Source: Asterochloris sp. CNOR1
Taxonomy: Eukaryota > Chlorophyta > Trebouxiophyceae > Trebouxiales > Trebouxiaceae
Assembly (NCBI GenBank): GCA_963969365.1
Contig: OZ017755.1
Location: forward strand, 1,054,001 to 1,118,000
DNA length: 64,000 nucleotides
Reading direction: 5' to 3'
Below are positions 1 through 11,863 of the stretch, piece after piece. Positions within the stretch are counted from its first letter, which is position 1. The number at the start of each line of letters is the position of its first letter. Made by a program: the position numbers and the translations under genes. Under the pieces are notes generated by a model that saw only the letters and a program-made list of their open reading frames with translations, was not told the DNA's origin and did not search any database.

Positions 1-230
1 AGGGGGGGTGCTTGGCAGAACCGTATCTAACCTGGAAGGGAGAGAGGCTCCAGGTGAAATGGCTGTGTCCTGCTGGTGATGCACCAGTCTGGCGGCTATG
101 CTGATGTACCCAGCTGGGCACGTGATGGTGGTGCAAAGGACGACAGCAACAACAGCTGACTTCAAAGCAGACTGCTTGCCTGTCTGCTTGCTTGGGCACC
201 CCAAGCCTCCCTTTTTGAGAGCAGGTGCAG

Positions 231-388
231 ATGCTCACAGAACTGGCTGACGGCTCAAGTCTATTTGTGCTGAGCCTGCAGGTGTCAGCTGCTTCGGGTG
301 TCTGGTTTTGCAGGCTTGCCAATTCAATGTCTTCCTCAGCACACTGGGATCTCCCACGCCACTGCTGCATTGGCTGAAGACCAAATAG
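231..388 (+). CDS. 3' end of an unidentified gene (two last exons)
   Basis: Two short exons read in one frame to a stop. Exon 231-281 follows GGTGCAG and ends before GTGTCAGC. Exon 314-388 follows TTTTGCAG and ends in TAG. Together they give 41 residues, starting near MLTELADGSS and ending LLHWLKTK. Both junctions are canonical and phase 0. The upstream part of the gene lies outside the window or in sequence 1-230 that I could not assign. The short hydrophobic C-terminus does not identify a family. A separate lysine-rich reading frame at about 460-531 follows it and is not part of this model. Confidence 0.4.
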
Positions 389-690
389 ACTTCCACACAC
401 AGGCTGGTTTCGGATTGAGAAATGCCCACATGGTGCCCAGATCGCTGCAAGGAGCCCAGATGGCCTTGCTTGTGGACTTTGACCTGAGCAAGAAGCAGAA
501 GAAGAAGAAGGTCAAGCTCGCACTGCGATAGTGCTCGAGCTGATCCCGTAGCAGCTTTTCTCAGCACCCTGTTACCACGGTGGGCTTGGCCGGAACCTTT
601 CTTGACATGGGCCCATGCGGGGTCACAGCTGGGCCCTGAAAGCCCTGCAGACACTCGCCTGCCGGGCCAGCAATAGGCTACTAGCCTGAC

Positions 691-3600
691 ATGAGTCAGC
701 AGGCTCCAGATAACAAAGATAGTGCAAATCAGCTCCCCTCAACAAGTGCACCCAGTGGTTCTAAGAGCCTGTCATGGTCCAGCATCGGCAAATCCCTTGT
801 AGCAGGCGGCTTCGCTGGAGGCCTGTGAGTCCCTTTCTGCCCACTTGCTGACCTGCATGGCCCAGTGTTGCATGGGGTTTCTGCTGCGGCAAGGGCCTGA
901 ACCTGTGCTGCATTGCTTGAGCCACCACAGAAGACTATGCTGGTGCCTCACAGCTGGCTTCCAGGTCACTTACTCTGCCCTGCAGCCCGTGTCAGCAGCA
1001 CTTCACTGATCGTGTTCTCGTGTGCAGATCGCGGACAGCTGTGGCCCCTCTGGAGCGTCTGAAGATCCTGATGCAGGTCCAGGGAAATGCCAAGGTCTAC
1101 ACTGGCGTCTGGCAGGTGCGCGCTGTGCTGAAGGCAGGGCTGCCATTCTGCTTATGGCATCCCATCGTGCTTCATGTCACTCCCTGGCCTCCTAGGGCTT
1201 GGCGCATGGCTGCAAGGACGCTGTTATGTACATTGGCAGCAGGAACAGCTGCAGGCGCCTCTGACACACACTGCATGAATGCTGTCAAACCCTCAGCGCT
1301 AGCCCTGAGGTCCTTCCAGAGGGGCACTGAGGCATTGCAGCAGCTGCTTGTGCAAGAGTTGCTGGTCAGGTGTGCTTGCTGACCACACTCAAGCTCTAGT
1401 CTGAGTGTCTTGTGCCACACATCCCTGCTCAGTGCATGGCTCTGGGACTGGGTGTCCTGTGCAATGCCGCGGTGCCTTCACGCCTGAATTTGGCGGCTGG
1501 GCAGGCCAGCACTGCTTGCATCCACCTGCTGCGGCCAGCCAAGCTGTCAGCCACACGTCTCCCTGCTGCCTGCAGGGACTTGTCATCATGGGGAAGCGGG
1601 ATGGCCTGCGGGGCATGTTCAAAGGCAACGGCACCAACTGCGTGCGCATCATACCCAACTCAGCAGTGAAGTTCATGACCTACGAGCAGCTCAGCAGGTA
1701 GGGTCTGCAGTGCACATCTGCAAACAAGCGCTTCAATGCCTGTTTCCACTGCACTCAGCAGTTGACATTGTGACCCACGGCCCAGCTCAGCAGGAGCTCG
1801 GATGGAGTGATGTGGCTGCATTGGCATGCGGTTGGACTCAGCAACAACCTGCGCACTGCCCAGAAGACGTGCATGGCAGCGCACCACCCGGTGGCTTCCT
1901 CTCAGGCGTCACAGAGTCTGTAGAGACTACAATTGCACCAGCAGCTTGGCAGTTGCACAGCAGTGGTTGTCCAGGAGGTCTGGGCAGCATCTCATGCTCT
2001 CCCAGGAAACTCGTCACAGTTTCAAACACGTCACTGAAGAGGGTCGACATCACAAGAGGTTTGGCTAGCTGCCACTGCACGTATCACACTCATCTCAGTG
2101 TATGCGCACCATGATCCTGAGACAAGTCGCACAGGCAATCGACCCTGACAGCCCTTTTGGTGCCACTGTCAGTGCAGGGCCATCAAAACAGGCTGCAGCA
2201 GCATGGCCTGACCCTGGTGCCCGGTCGCCTGCTTTCTGCCCCCTTGTAAGTGCATATCACACACCCCACAAATGTAACACGCCAGCCTCACCCTCTCCTG
2301 CACAGGACTGCCCCCTTGGCTCGATCACGGAGTTGACACCTGCCCCACCCTGCAGGCGCATCTCACACACCCTGCAAGAGCGAGGCGGCGATGGGCAGAT
2401 GACGCCCCTGCTGCGCCTGATGGCCGGCGCGGGGGCAGGCATCATCGGGATGTCCGCGACCTACCCCCTTGACATGGTTCGCGGCCGCCTCACCGTGCAG
2501 GAGGGGAAGCAGTACCGGGGCATCCTGCACGCCACCCGCCTGATCATCAAGGAGGTCAGGCCCAGCAATGCTTGCTCCGCCTTGCAGGGCCCTGCCGCAT
2601 GACCCAAGTGCCCCAGTAAGGAGAGGAAGGACAGCCTAGGGGCATCCTGCCCTGTCCATCACACAGGGGAGGCACAAGTGTGTGGTGCGAGTGGGCTAAG
2701 GCTCAGGGCTTGGGCTGGCTATCGTGCAACAACAGGGCCCGACCCTCACAGTGCCTCCCGTGACTGCTGCAGGAGGGCCTGATTGCTCTGTGGCGGGGTT
2801 GGCTGCCCAGCGTGATTGGCGTCATCCCTTACGTGGGCCTCAATTTTGCGGTCTATGAGACGCTGAAGGACCTTGTGCTCAAGCACTATGGTGAGCCCTG
2901 CACAGCCTCAGTTAGCTTGGATTGCTCCTGTGCAGACTTTGTCCCCGTAGTGGCAAGCCCCCAATGTTGTCCTGCAGCAAGGCAGCTCATGACCATGAGC
3001 CGGGGCAGCTGCTGTGTCGATCTGTGATATCTGGGTTTGCATGCAGCTCAGGTCTGCTGCACCTCTTGCTGCACTCTGCATGCGCTGTAGCTGGACACAG
3101 CACTGTACGCTTGCCTCAAGACCCTTGCAACCCCACCACTGGCTGCAGAGCTGCAAGACGAACGCGAGCTGAGCGTCATCACCCGCCTGGGCTGTGGCGC
3201 AGTGGCCGGCACCACCGGACAGACCGTTGCTTACCCTCTGGACGTTGTGCGCCGGCGGCTGCAGGTGAGCCTGCTGAGGCCCTCGCCTGTGGTCAGGCAG
3301 GGGGCTGCGCAGCAGCAGCATCTCTGCATTGGACCCGTCAGGGGTGGCTCTAGCTCTTGGACACAGACTGCAAGGCTGCAAAGCATGTGCGCTTGACAAT
3401 GCATGATGTTGGCAGGTGGCCGCAGGCATAGCCTATTGCTCTGCGCCTTGTGAGGCTGGCCAAGACGGCGCTGGTCTGCTCAATGAAAGCTGTGACAGCA
3501 GCTCTGCTCCAGGCTCCAGACATGTAGATGCTGTCCCAGATGCTCTGACTGGCCCTATCAAGGTCGAGCGTGCCATGTTTTGTCTTCTGACCCTCCTCCT

Positions 3601-4611
3601 GACAACAGCACAGAAGCCCTTGCTTTGGAGTTGCAGATGATGGCACACATGCTGCGACAACCGAGCCCCTCACTGTGTGGCTCAATGTTCTTGCAGATGT
3701 CTAGGTTGTCCAGAGCCTTCCAGCCTGTCGGGTTTGGCAATGGGTTCTTCCTGTAAACTGGGTCACCACGCAGCGTGTCTTCTCTACTGTGTGGCTGTGC
3801 TGGCGCCTCCTTTCTGTGTGAAAAGGCTGGACGGAGCTGTCCTGCACAATTCAGTACTCTGCAGCATGTCTGACTGCAGATGTCTGGCTGGTCGGGAGCT
3901 TCATCCCTGCACGCTGAGGCTGGACAAGCCGTCAGGTACCGGGGGATGACCGACTGCTTTGTGAGGACCGTCAAGGAAGAGGGAATGAAGGCCCTCTTCA
4001 AGGTGAGCTGGCTCGTTATCGTTTTCAGATGCCCTGTGTGGCAGCATGCAGCCATCAGCAGAAGGTGTGCTGCAGTCCAGCTGTTTGCCTGTCGACCCAC
4101 AGCGGACAGGTTGCCCTGCTGCAGCTCTTTAACCTCCCCTCAGTCATCTGCTGGCGTGCTGTTGCCTGCATGGCTGCACCTGCATCTGACAAGTGCCCTC
4201 TTGAGGGTGGAATGCAACAGATATGCGATGCTGTGTCCAATCCACATGGCTCAAATCCTCAACCCCTACATCTGTGCTGCTGTAGGGTCTGTGGCCCAAC
4301 TACATCAAAGTCGTGCCGTCCATCGCCATTGCATTTGTCTCGTACGAGCAAGTCAAGGTGAGCTTGTCCACTGGAATGCAGGAGAGGCTTGCGACTGTCA
4401 TCGCATGTGCATGCAGCAGCTGCTTTGTAAATGTGTGACTGCAAGCATCAGAGCCTATCAGCAGCACACCTGCCTCCCCTTATGACCAACACCTGCTGCC
4501 TGTGCCTGCTGATGCAAAGCTCATGAACAGCCCTCTCTGGATGTGTTTGCCAATGTGAGTCTCCGTGCCTCACAGGAGCTGCTGGGTGTGGAGCTGCGCA
4601 TCAGCAGTTGA
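691..4611 (+). CDS. mitochondrial adenine nucleotide carrier, ADNT1-like (SLC25 family)
   Basis: Nine exons close in phase: 691-824, 1028-1115, 1576-1697, 2356-2554, 2773-2890, 3149-3264, 3880-4002, 4286-4357 and 4576-4611, giving 335 residues. All three mitochondrial carrier repeats are present. Each carries the PX(D/E)XX(K/R) signature: PLERLK in repeat 1, PLDMVR in repeat 2 and PLDVVR in repeat 3. The C-terminus LLGVELRISS closely matches the plant ADNT1 type (LGVEIRISD). That family exchanges AMP/ADP/ATP across the inner mitochondrial membrane and is related to the ATP-Mg/Pi carriers. There is no EF-hand extension, which argues against a calcium-regulated ATP-Mg/Pi carrier. The start is the first ATG in the exon and precedes a Ser-rich leader of about 30 residues. 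Substrate preference is inferred from family resemblance only. Confidence 0.88.
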
Positions 4612-5209
4612 CTATAGAGTCACACTGCACTGCAAAGGCCCCCCTTCTCCCAGCTGCAGCACCCCTTTTGGACCAGCCCTGTGACGGCGTGACCACTTGC
4701 AGAGGGCTTCCTTCATCTGCTCGTTTGTTGTCCAGCGCAGTGCTGCCCAGCTTGCGCCTCAGCTCGTCTTGTTGCTCTGCCTTGACGGCAGGGTTGGTGT
4801 AACTCTGGTCATGCAATGTGAATGTGCCTGGCAATAATGTGCCCGCTACTGCATTGTTCTCGCTGTGCTTTCTGAGTTGTTGCAGTGTTGAACTCTTCAG
4901 AGACAGGGCCAGAGCATCGTAAGGGTATGGCAGCAATTTAACAGTAAGGGGACTCAGGGGTAGAATCGAACAAGCTCCATGGTCTCAAATCATGACGTTA
5001 CCGCCCTGACGCGCTCAAAAGGTTGCTGCGACTGAGGCAACCATCTCATAACATTATCTGGGAGTGGGCGACAGGGCCTTACGCTCCTCTGCCTCATGTT
5101 TCAATCTGGCATCATATTGGCCTGCAGACAAGCCACAGTCGACCCAGGCTGCCAGAGAGAGCAGCAAGGCTCTGCTGACCCAATATTTGCTGACAGAAAC
5201 ACAGGCGGG
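4612..5209. other. tail-to-tail intergenic region with a likely poly(A) signal
   Basis: This is the 3' space between the carrier (+) and the CDPK (-), whose ends face each other. A TGTAA motif lies at 4798-4802, about 190 bases after the carrier stop. TGTAA is the usual green-algal polyadenylation signal. I see no gene here; short ORFs in all frames look like chance. Confidence 0.4.
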
Positions 5210-8200
5210 TCACGCCAAAGTCAGCATGTTTGGTAGCTCACCTAGGCCGTCTGGCACATTGGTTTCAGACAAGAGACCAATGAATTCGTGTTTGGAGACG
5301 AGCCCATCCCCATTAGCGTCGGCTTCGCGAAGCATCCGTCTCGCCTGCAGGGCAGCCTTGTTAGCAAAGTGCAGGAGCTTGCATTGGTATCTACCTGCCT
5401 CAAAAAGTGCAGCAGCTGCACCCCTGCAGAGCCCCTGGCCCCACACTGTCCTGATTGCACCACTCTGTGAGGCAGGGCAGACCCCTGCTTGAGCACTCAC
5501 TGCCAGCAGGCGCTCGGAGTCCCGCCTCTCGTCGATGCCCACCCCCATGCCTGGGAGCTGCACTATGAGCTCCTCCAGGTCAATGTAGCCATCGTTGTTG
5601 GTGTCCAGCTTTGCGAAGGCCAGATCCACCCACTTAGCCCACTCGCCGTCCTTCTGAAGCTGCAGCACAAAAGGCAACAACGTAAGCGTTGAACAGCCTG
5701 ACACTGGCGTTATGATGACTGAGAACTACTTGACTGTTGTGTTGCCTGTCGAAGAGCTGCAGCATGGGAAGCGGCTTTCCTAGCAGCATCGGCCCCTGCG
5801 TCGGTGGCTGGATCTGCAACACAAAAGATGGGGGCTGCACCACAGGTGCCGCAGCAGGGCACATGCTTGGCTGGCCTTTGTGCGCTCTTTGCTTTTTAGC
5901 CTACTTGCCACGATTCCAGGAGTGATCATACACAGCACTGAAGCCATGCTTGCCTACATGGCAGGGTGTGGCCAGCGCAGCAAGGCAACAGTCATGAATG
6001 CAGCAGATGTACAGCCTGCAAGAGTTCACTGCGACCTGATGCAGCAGGTTGGAGGTCCTTTCTGTTTCTGGGGAGGGGGGATGCTTGTGCTTCCAGGCAT
6101 AAGTTCTTCGGCCTGGCACGCTTGACACGGCAGAGGGTGGCACTGCTGCATGAGGAGTGCAGGTTCCTCCCCGCAACATTGCCCGGCAGACTGGCACTGA
6201 GCTCCACAGCCTAGACCCTGCAGATGTGAACACTCACCGCGCGCCAGTCCAGCAGGCCGGTGGTGAACTCTTCAAAGTCTATGTTGCCATTCTTGTCAAA
6301 GTCGATGCGCCCCATGAGGCGCTCGACCTCCTCCTGGCTGACATCATAGCCCTGGAGCATGAGAACCATCATCAGGTTTTGGACAGCATGTGACTCATTG
6401 GCCTGCTTGCTGTTGTTGTGGGTGCCTCTGCCTGACAACAGAAACAAACAGCACAGGCCCACACCGTAGCACAAAGAAAGGAACTGCTACTCCAGCCAGT
6501 TTGCAACCTGCAAGTGTGAGGGCTAGTTGATGGCACGAGTAAGTGGCGCTTACTACAAAGGCACAGGGCCATGGGCCAAGGGCTTCTGTGAGGCATCATA
6601 TCATGGTCAGATCAGCAGCAAACGTGCAGTGCAGCACAGGGGGCCACTGCTGGAGCTGACCAATTGGCAGCCAGTGTCACTGTGTGCACCCCTGCCTTCA
6701 GCGCGGCCAGCGGTGGTGCAGAGGCCCCAGCTGCAGCAGCATCAGCTGACCTGGCTGCGCAGGCCGTCCACCATCTCCTCGCTGCTGATGCTGTTGGACT
6801 TGTCCTTGTCCAAGTTGGTAAACAGGTCCCTGCACACAGGATTGGGTTGCGTTCCGGTTGCTGCCACAAGAGGAGGTGTTGAGAAGAGCAATCTGATGAG
6901 CACTGAATGGCTACCCCCACAGAACAGCTGCCGTCCCACTGAGCAGTTTGTGGGCCTGCCGTGCCTCTGCAGGGCAGGCCAGGATAGCTGCTACACCTTG
7001 CTGCGATGACCCTGCTGGCTGCTGCGCTGCTGGTGGCCGCTGCATGCCCAGGAGGATGGACAGGTGCACCTTTGGCTGCCAGCACTCATGATCAGCTCAG
7101 GCTGGGCGTCAGCTGCGATTCCGCACCCAAAACCAGCACCCGAGGGCGATGACCATGCTGGTGGTCTCCCTGTGTAGTTGTCCTTGCTGGCCCAGGAATG
7201 ATGTGAAGCTCAACTCGTGTTGGCATGCCTATCATGCATGATGACCTGGGTGCCGTCGTCACGCAGGGAGGGGCTACTCCTGTCTCAGCTGGGCCCACCT
7301 GAGTGCGATGACCATGCTGGTCGTCTCGCTGCCATTGTCGTCCGCGCTGGCGTCCTGCAGCTCGTCCGCAATCATCTTGAGCACCACCTGCTTCAGCAGG
7401 CCGTAGGTGGCAAAGCGCTGCAGGCGCTGCACCTGCAGAGTGCAGCATGGGGGCATATTGAATGACTGCCTGCTTGGCGTAGAAAGGCCGAGCGCTGCAA
7501 GCACTGTGGAGGAGGCTGGCAAACAGGGTGGCGCTGTGGTTGTGAAGGCAGCTGCAGTCAGTGCGTCAGCAAGCCCTGAATGGCAAAGCCCTTGGCCTGC
7601 AGTCTGATTAGCACATGCCTTCTCCACAGGGAGGCAGCTTTGGCTGCAGAACAAAAGCACAACTGTCTGCAGGCTGCAGGTGGAGGTGTAAAGCCAGTAT
7701 TCAGCCTTACACTACCCCTGGTGGTGTGCAGTGATAGCACAAGAGCGCATCAATCTGGCAGCCAGCAAACATCAGATGCAGACATCTCATGCAGCGCCCT
7801 GCCAGAGGCCCCTGACGCTCCCATCGTGCACATGCAGGGGCCAAGAGTTTTTGTTTCAACACGTAATTCAATAGTAATAATGAGAGCCCACCACACTGCC
7901 TCCCAGGGGCAAGTCTGCGGCACTGCCCCCCTCCTGCACCCACTTGTGCTCCAGCGCCTCAGAGGCAGTGATGCGCTCCTCCGGCTCCCGCACCAGCAGC
8001 TTCTGCAGCAGCATGGCCCACAGTGGAGGCTGCACCACAACCTTCTGCAGCAGTCCTGAAAGGAGGTGCGGGTGACATGTGCGCTGAGCAAGCTGCTGTG
8101 CATGCTGCAGTGCATGCAGGACAGGAGGCCATTCGGGCGGAGTGCCATTGTGCTGCCGATGCATCTGACACGGAATGTCATGTGAGTAATCCCCGCAGTC

Positions 8201-11200
8201 TGGCATTCTCAGATGGCAGCATAGCTCCTGCAAGTTGCCTGCTGCAGTTGGGAGCTGCAGCGCAGCATGCAGGCAGCCCTGCTCGGAGGGAGCTCAAGAC
8301 ACAGGCACCAGACTTCAGGAGGTCACGGCCCCTGGCGTCTCAACTCTCAGAAATGCAGGATTCAGGAAAGGGTGTCACAGCACCAGGCTGCAGCCACTGA
8401 GCAGTGGCAGCAAGCACCTGGCGGGCTCAGGCGCTGGCTTCAGTGCAGAGCAGCCCAGTGCAGCAGAGGCGACAGGCCGCATAAAACGGCCCACCGTGGG
8501 GAAAGTCTTTGGGAACCCACCTTGAGGAGGTCACGGGCATCTTCGCTCATCGCGTCCCGGATGTGGTTGGAATCCAGGTCCAGCTTCTTCACGAGGATGG
8601 CCTGCCACACCTCAGCACAAGAGGCAGGGATGGGTATCTCAACTCAATGGGCCTTGGGCACAGTGGCATGGTGAGGTGCAGTGCAGAGTTTGCAGAACAG
8701 CAGCAACATTGCAGTGAAGAGTGCCAAGCTCAGCCATGCAATGCATGCAGAAAGACCACAGCTCAGCAGCTGACAAGCCTCCGGAGGTGCTTCAAGTCCC
8801 TGATTCAGTGCTGCAAGGCTTGGCAGAAAGCCAACAGCCAGCTGGCCAGATCACAGGCACCAATCACGCAGACACATGCGCCGCTGCAGCAGGCAAGAAC
8901 TCGGCAGGCCGGACCGCAGAAGAATGTGCTCCCATGGGGCACAGTCAAGACAGCGAATTGCCAGCATCCAAGGTGAAGCGCCAGGTGCAGGAGCAGGCAA
9001 TTGCCCAGGGCCCCACCTGCTGTAACGAAATGTTGGCCACAGAGTCCCAGAAAGGGAATGTGCCCGTGAGCAGCTGGTACATGAGCATGCCCACACTCCA
9101 CACATCGGCGCGCTCATCGTAATCCTGCAAGCCCAGAACTTCTTGTTACCCATATGAAGAAGACATGTGATCAAGGAGAGTCTGCACACTCACAGGCAGG
9201 GAGGCCCAGGCCTGGGTGTGACACCAGCACAGTTTATAGGCACCTGAGGGAGTGCGCAATCAGCAGCAACTTTGCCCGGCAGCGCAACAGATACCTGCAG
9301 ACTAGGTTGGCCACCGAAGCCACTCGCCTGCCTGCAGATATTGCGGAGCATGGAGCCCACAGGGCATGACTCCCTTGGCACCGGCAGACCTCAGGGGACA
9401 TCCATGGCGCTTTCTGTCAGCAGCAGGACAGACTGGGCGCCTGTTCCGCTTATGCATGGGGCATTGATCAGAGTTCAGCTTGTGTTCATGGTAGCCCACC
9501 TGGAGGATGACCTCAGGAGCCATGTAGACAGGCGTGCCAGACCTGGACTTTAACTTGCCCTCCTCTGACCAGTATCTGCAGTGCATCAGCCGTGGCCTCC
9601 GGGTGGCAGGGGCATTGCGCAACCTCAAACACCACACAGGCGCCTGAGAGAGCAGGCCTCTGCAGGCCCTAGACAACCCCAGCACTGAGTTGTCTCACAG
9701 CTGCTCTGCTGGCATCTGCTGCCGGATCATCAAGACAGAGAGTGCCTTAGGGCGCTGACAGCCTCACTGCCTGACGCAGGCCCTCATACAGCAGCAGCAT
9801 CAGGAACAGCCAGTGCTGAGAGCACTGCACCTGATGGAGAGGCCAAAGTCAGTGGCCCTGATGGGGCTGTTGGGGCTCTTATTGAGGAACAGAAAGTTGT
9901 CTGGCTTGATGTCGCGGTAGATGATGCCTTTGGCATGACACTGAGCAATGAATCTGCACCACCAGAGCACAACGTTGATTTACTCTGCCGAAGAAAACAG
10001 CAGCAGGTCACGTCGCAGACAGGGAATGCTGCTTCAGCCATGGGCTGGTACCTGGGCAGCTGGATGAGGCACTGCACACAGGCATGCAGGGAGTCAAACA
10101 TCTGCAACTGGCAGGCAGGCAGCTCCAGGGCACATGGTCCTGGCTGTCATCTGACTGTCTGATCTGGTGGTCTCCCCTGACGTGTGGCAATCCCACACAA
10201 CCCTCACGGCGGCAGCCACAGCCCAGGCTTTGGGACAGCGGGCCTATGTAGTGCCGTGAAAGCTGGCTGACCTCAAGACCACTCCCATGCACAACTGCCC
10301 CTGTGGTCAACAGCACCTCAAATGGCAATTTTGAGCCCATGCAATGCCAAAGTGCCCTGCCCCGCCCTGCCCACTGCTGTGCAGTGCAACCCAGCCGACC
10401 TGATGACTGAGCGCATGATCTGTGCGATTCGCCGTTCGGTGTAGTTGTGATCTTCAATCCTGTCCAGGATGCCCCCGCCAGTGCACAGCTCCATGACCAG
10501 ATGCACATGCTTGTCATCCTCAAACACGTCCTGTAGGCAGCTCACAGGATCTAGCAGGAATCCAAAACATAAGATTTGCAGCAGGGTTGCATGACTGGGT
10601 GGACAGATTTATCGTCCTTGCAACAACCAAGCCCAGATTATTGTTGCTGGGCAGCAGCCTGTAGAGCTGCGGCTGAGAGGCCATGCCTTGAAGAGCAGTC
10701 ATCAAACAAAATGCAGCTATGAGCAAGACCTGCACATATGAGGTGTGCAGCAACAAATGCCAATGCCCTGAAGCAGGTCTCAATATGGTAACATGCGCGC
10801 CTCCTTCTGTCTGCCAGCAGCAGCACCCACAGCACTGCCTTTCAGGCTACAGCTGCCTAACGGCCAACTCTTACACACAATGCCGCAAGGAGTACAAACC
10901 CCTGTCTCACAAACACCAAGGGGCCAGCCACCCACCGCAAGGAACACTGCATCCAGGCTGGGCCCAATCTGCATCATGGCATCCACCTCCTGCTGGATCT
11001 TCAGCAGGTAGCGGGGGGTTCCCTTGCCCCGCTTGGGAATCTTGGGGATGGTCTTGCAGGCATACTTGCGATTCGTCTTCCTGTCTGTAACCTCGCGCAC
11101 GATGCCAAAGCTGCCAGCGCCGATCACCTTGCCGGTGGTGTACCTGCAGCTCAACAAAAGGAGGGCTCTGACCACCTGCCCAGGATGTAGCTGTGGCCGC

Positions 11201-11863
11201 ATAGCATGCAAGCCTACTTGCCGTATGCAGGCAATCTGTGCTTGATCTTGCAGCTGAAACCCTCCCGAACAGGCAGCAACCAGGCAGCCATACATGCACA
11301 GCAGCACCTCCAGGATCTAGCAGCATGGGCGGCTTGACAGCAGGAGCACTCAGCTCGCAGCATGTCTTTACTGATGATGGAGTTGAGTGTGACATCAGAC
11401 ATCCTGTGCAGCTCGTGTAGCACCATGGTTGTGTGCAGCACTGCAGGACTAAACTGTCTAGGCTGGACACAAAGGCACACACATAGCAGGCACTTGATGC
11501 AGCACCCTCCAGTCCTCTGCTGTATGGCTCTTTGCTCCCGAGTCCTTGAAGGCGTGAGCGAGGCCAATCACCCTGCCTCAGTGCTTGCTTGCAGTGATGC
11601 TGAACTCACTTGTCCTTGAGATTGGATGCAAAGCCAAACACCTTGCGGACTTCGTGCTGGTGCAGCTCCTCTTTCAGAGGGCGCTGGAGTACGCTGGCAT
11701 CACTGGCTGTGGCCACATAGTCTGATGCAGCCTGGGTGAACAACTGCTTCTGCTGCCTCGCCCTGCTGTGCCGGGGTTGCACGACCACAAGGAAAGATAC
11801 CTGCAGTGGGCAACGCTGGATATGCTGCAGGGCATGGCCGGCCGCACAAACAGCAGAATGCAT
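5210..11863 (-). CDS. calcium-dependent protein kinase (CDPK)
   Basis: Thirteen exons close in phase, giving about 589 residues: 11610-11863, 10936-11143, 10400-10530, 9831-9953, 9500-9575, 9017-9124, 8517-8601, 7892-8055, 7299-7432, 6751-6829, 6238-6351, 5501-5659 and 5210-5344. Kinase landmarks are in order: glycine loop GAGSFG, lysine in YACKTI, catalytic YRDIKPDN (Tyr replaces the His of HRD), TDFGLS, and MAPEV. A CDPK-type autoinhibitory junction ([14 protein letters not shown]) follows. Four EF hands come next, with loops starting DKDKSNS, DFDKNGN, DTNNDGY and DANGDGL. The family is a one-polypeptide calcium sensor and Ser/Thr kinase. The ATG at 11863 makes the phases close but gives no N-terminal MG for myristoylation. 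An alternative first exon upstream is possible. The 8517-8521 donor was chosen only because it restores the frame. Confidence 0.88.

Noticed and set aside
460-531. Plus-strand peptide MALLVDFDLSKKQKKKKVKLAL resembling a lysine-rich eIF2-beta start
   Set aside because: It is very short, with no downstream eIF2-beta domain on this strand. The next gene is the carrier.
234-654. Minus-strand ORF with a Leu run
   Set aside because: The Leu run is the antisense of a Gln/Lys-rich plus-strand patch. No motif or splice sites support it.
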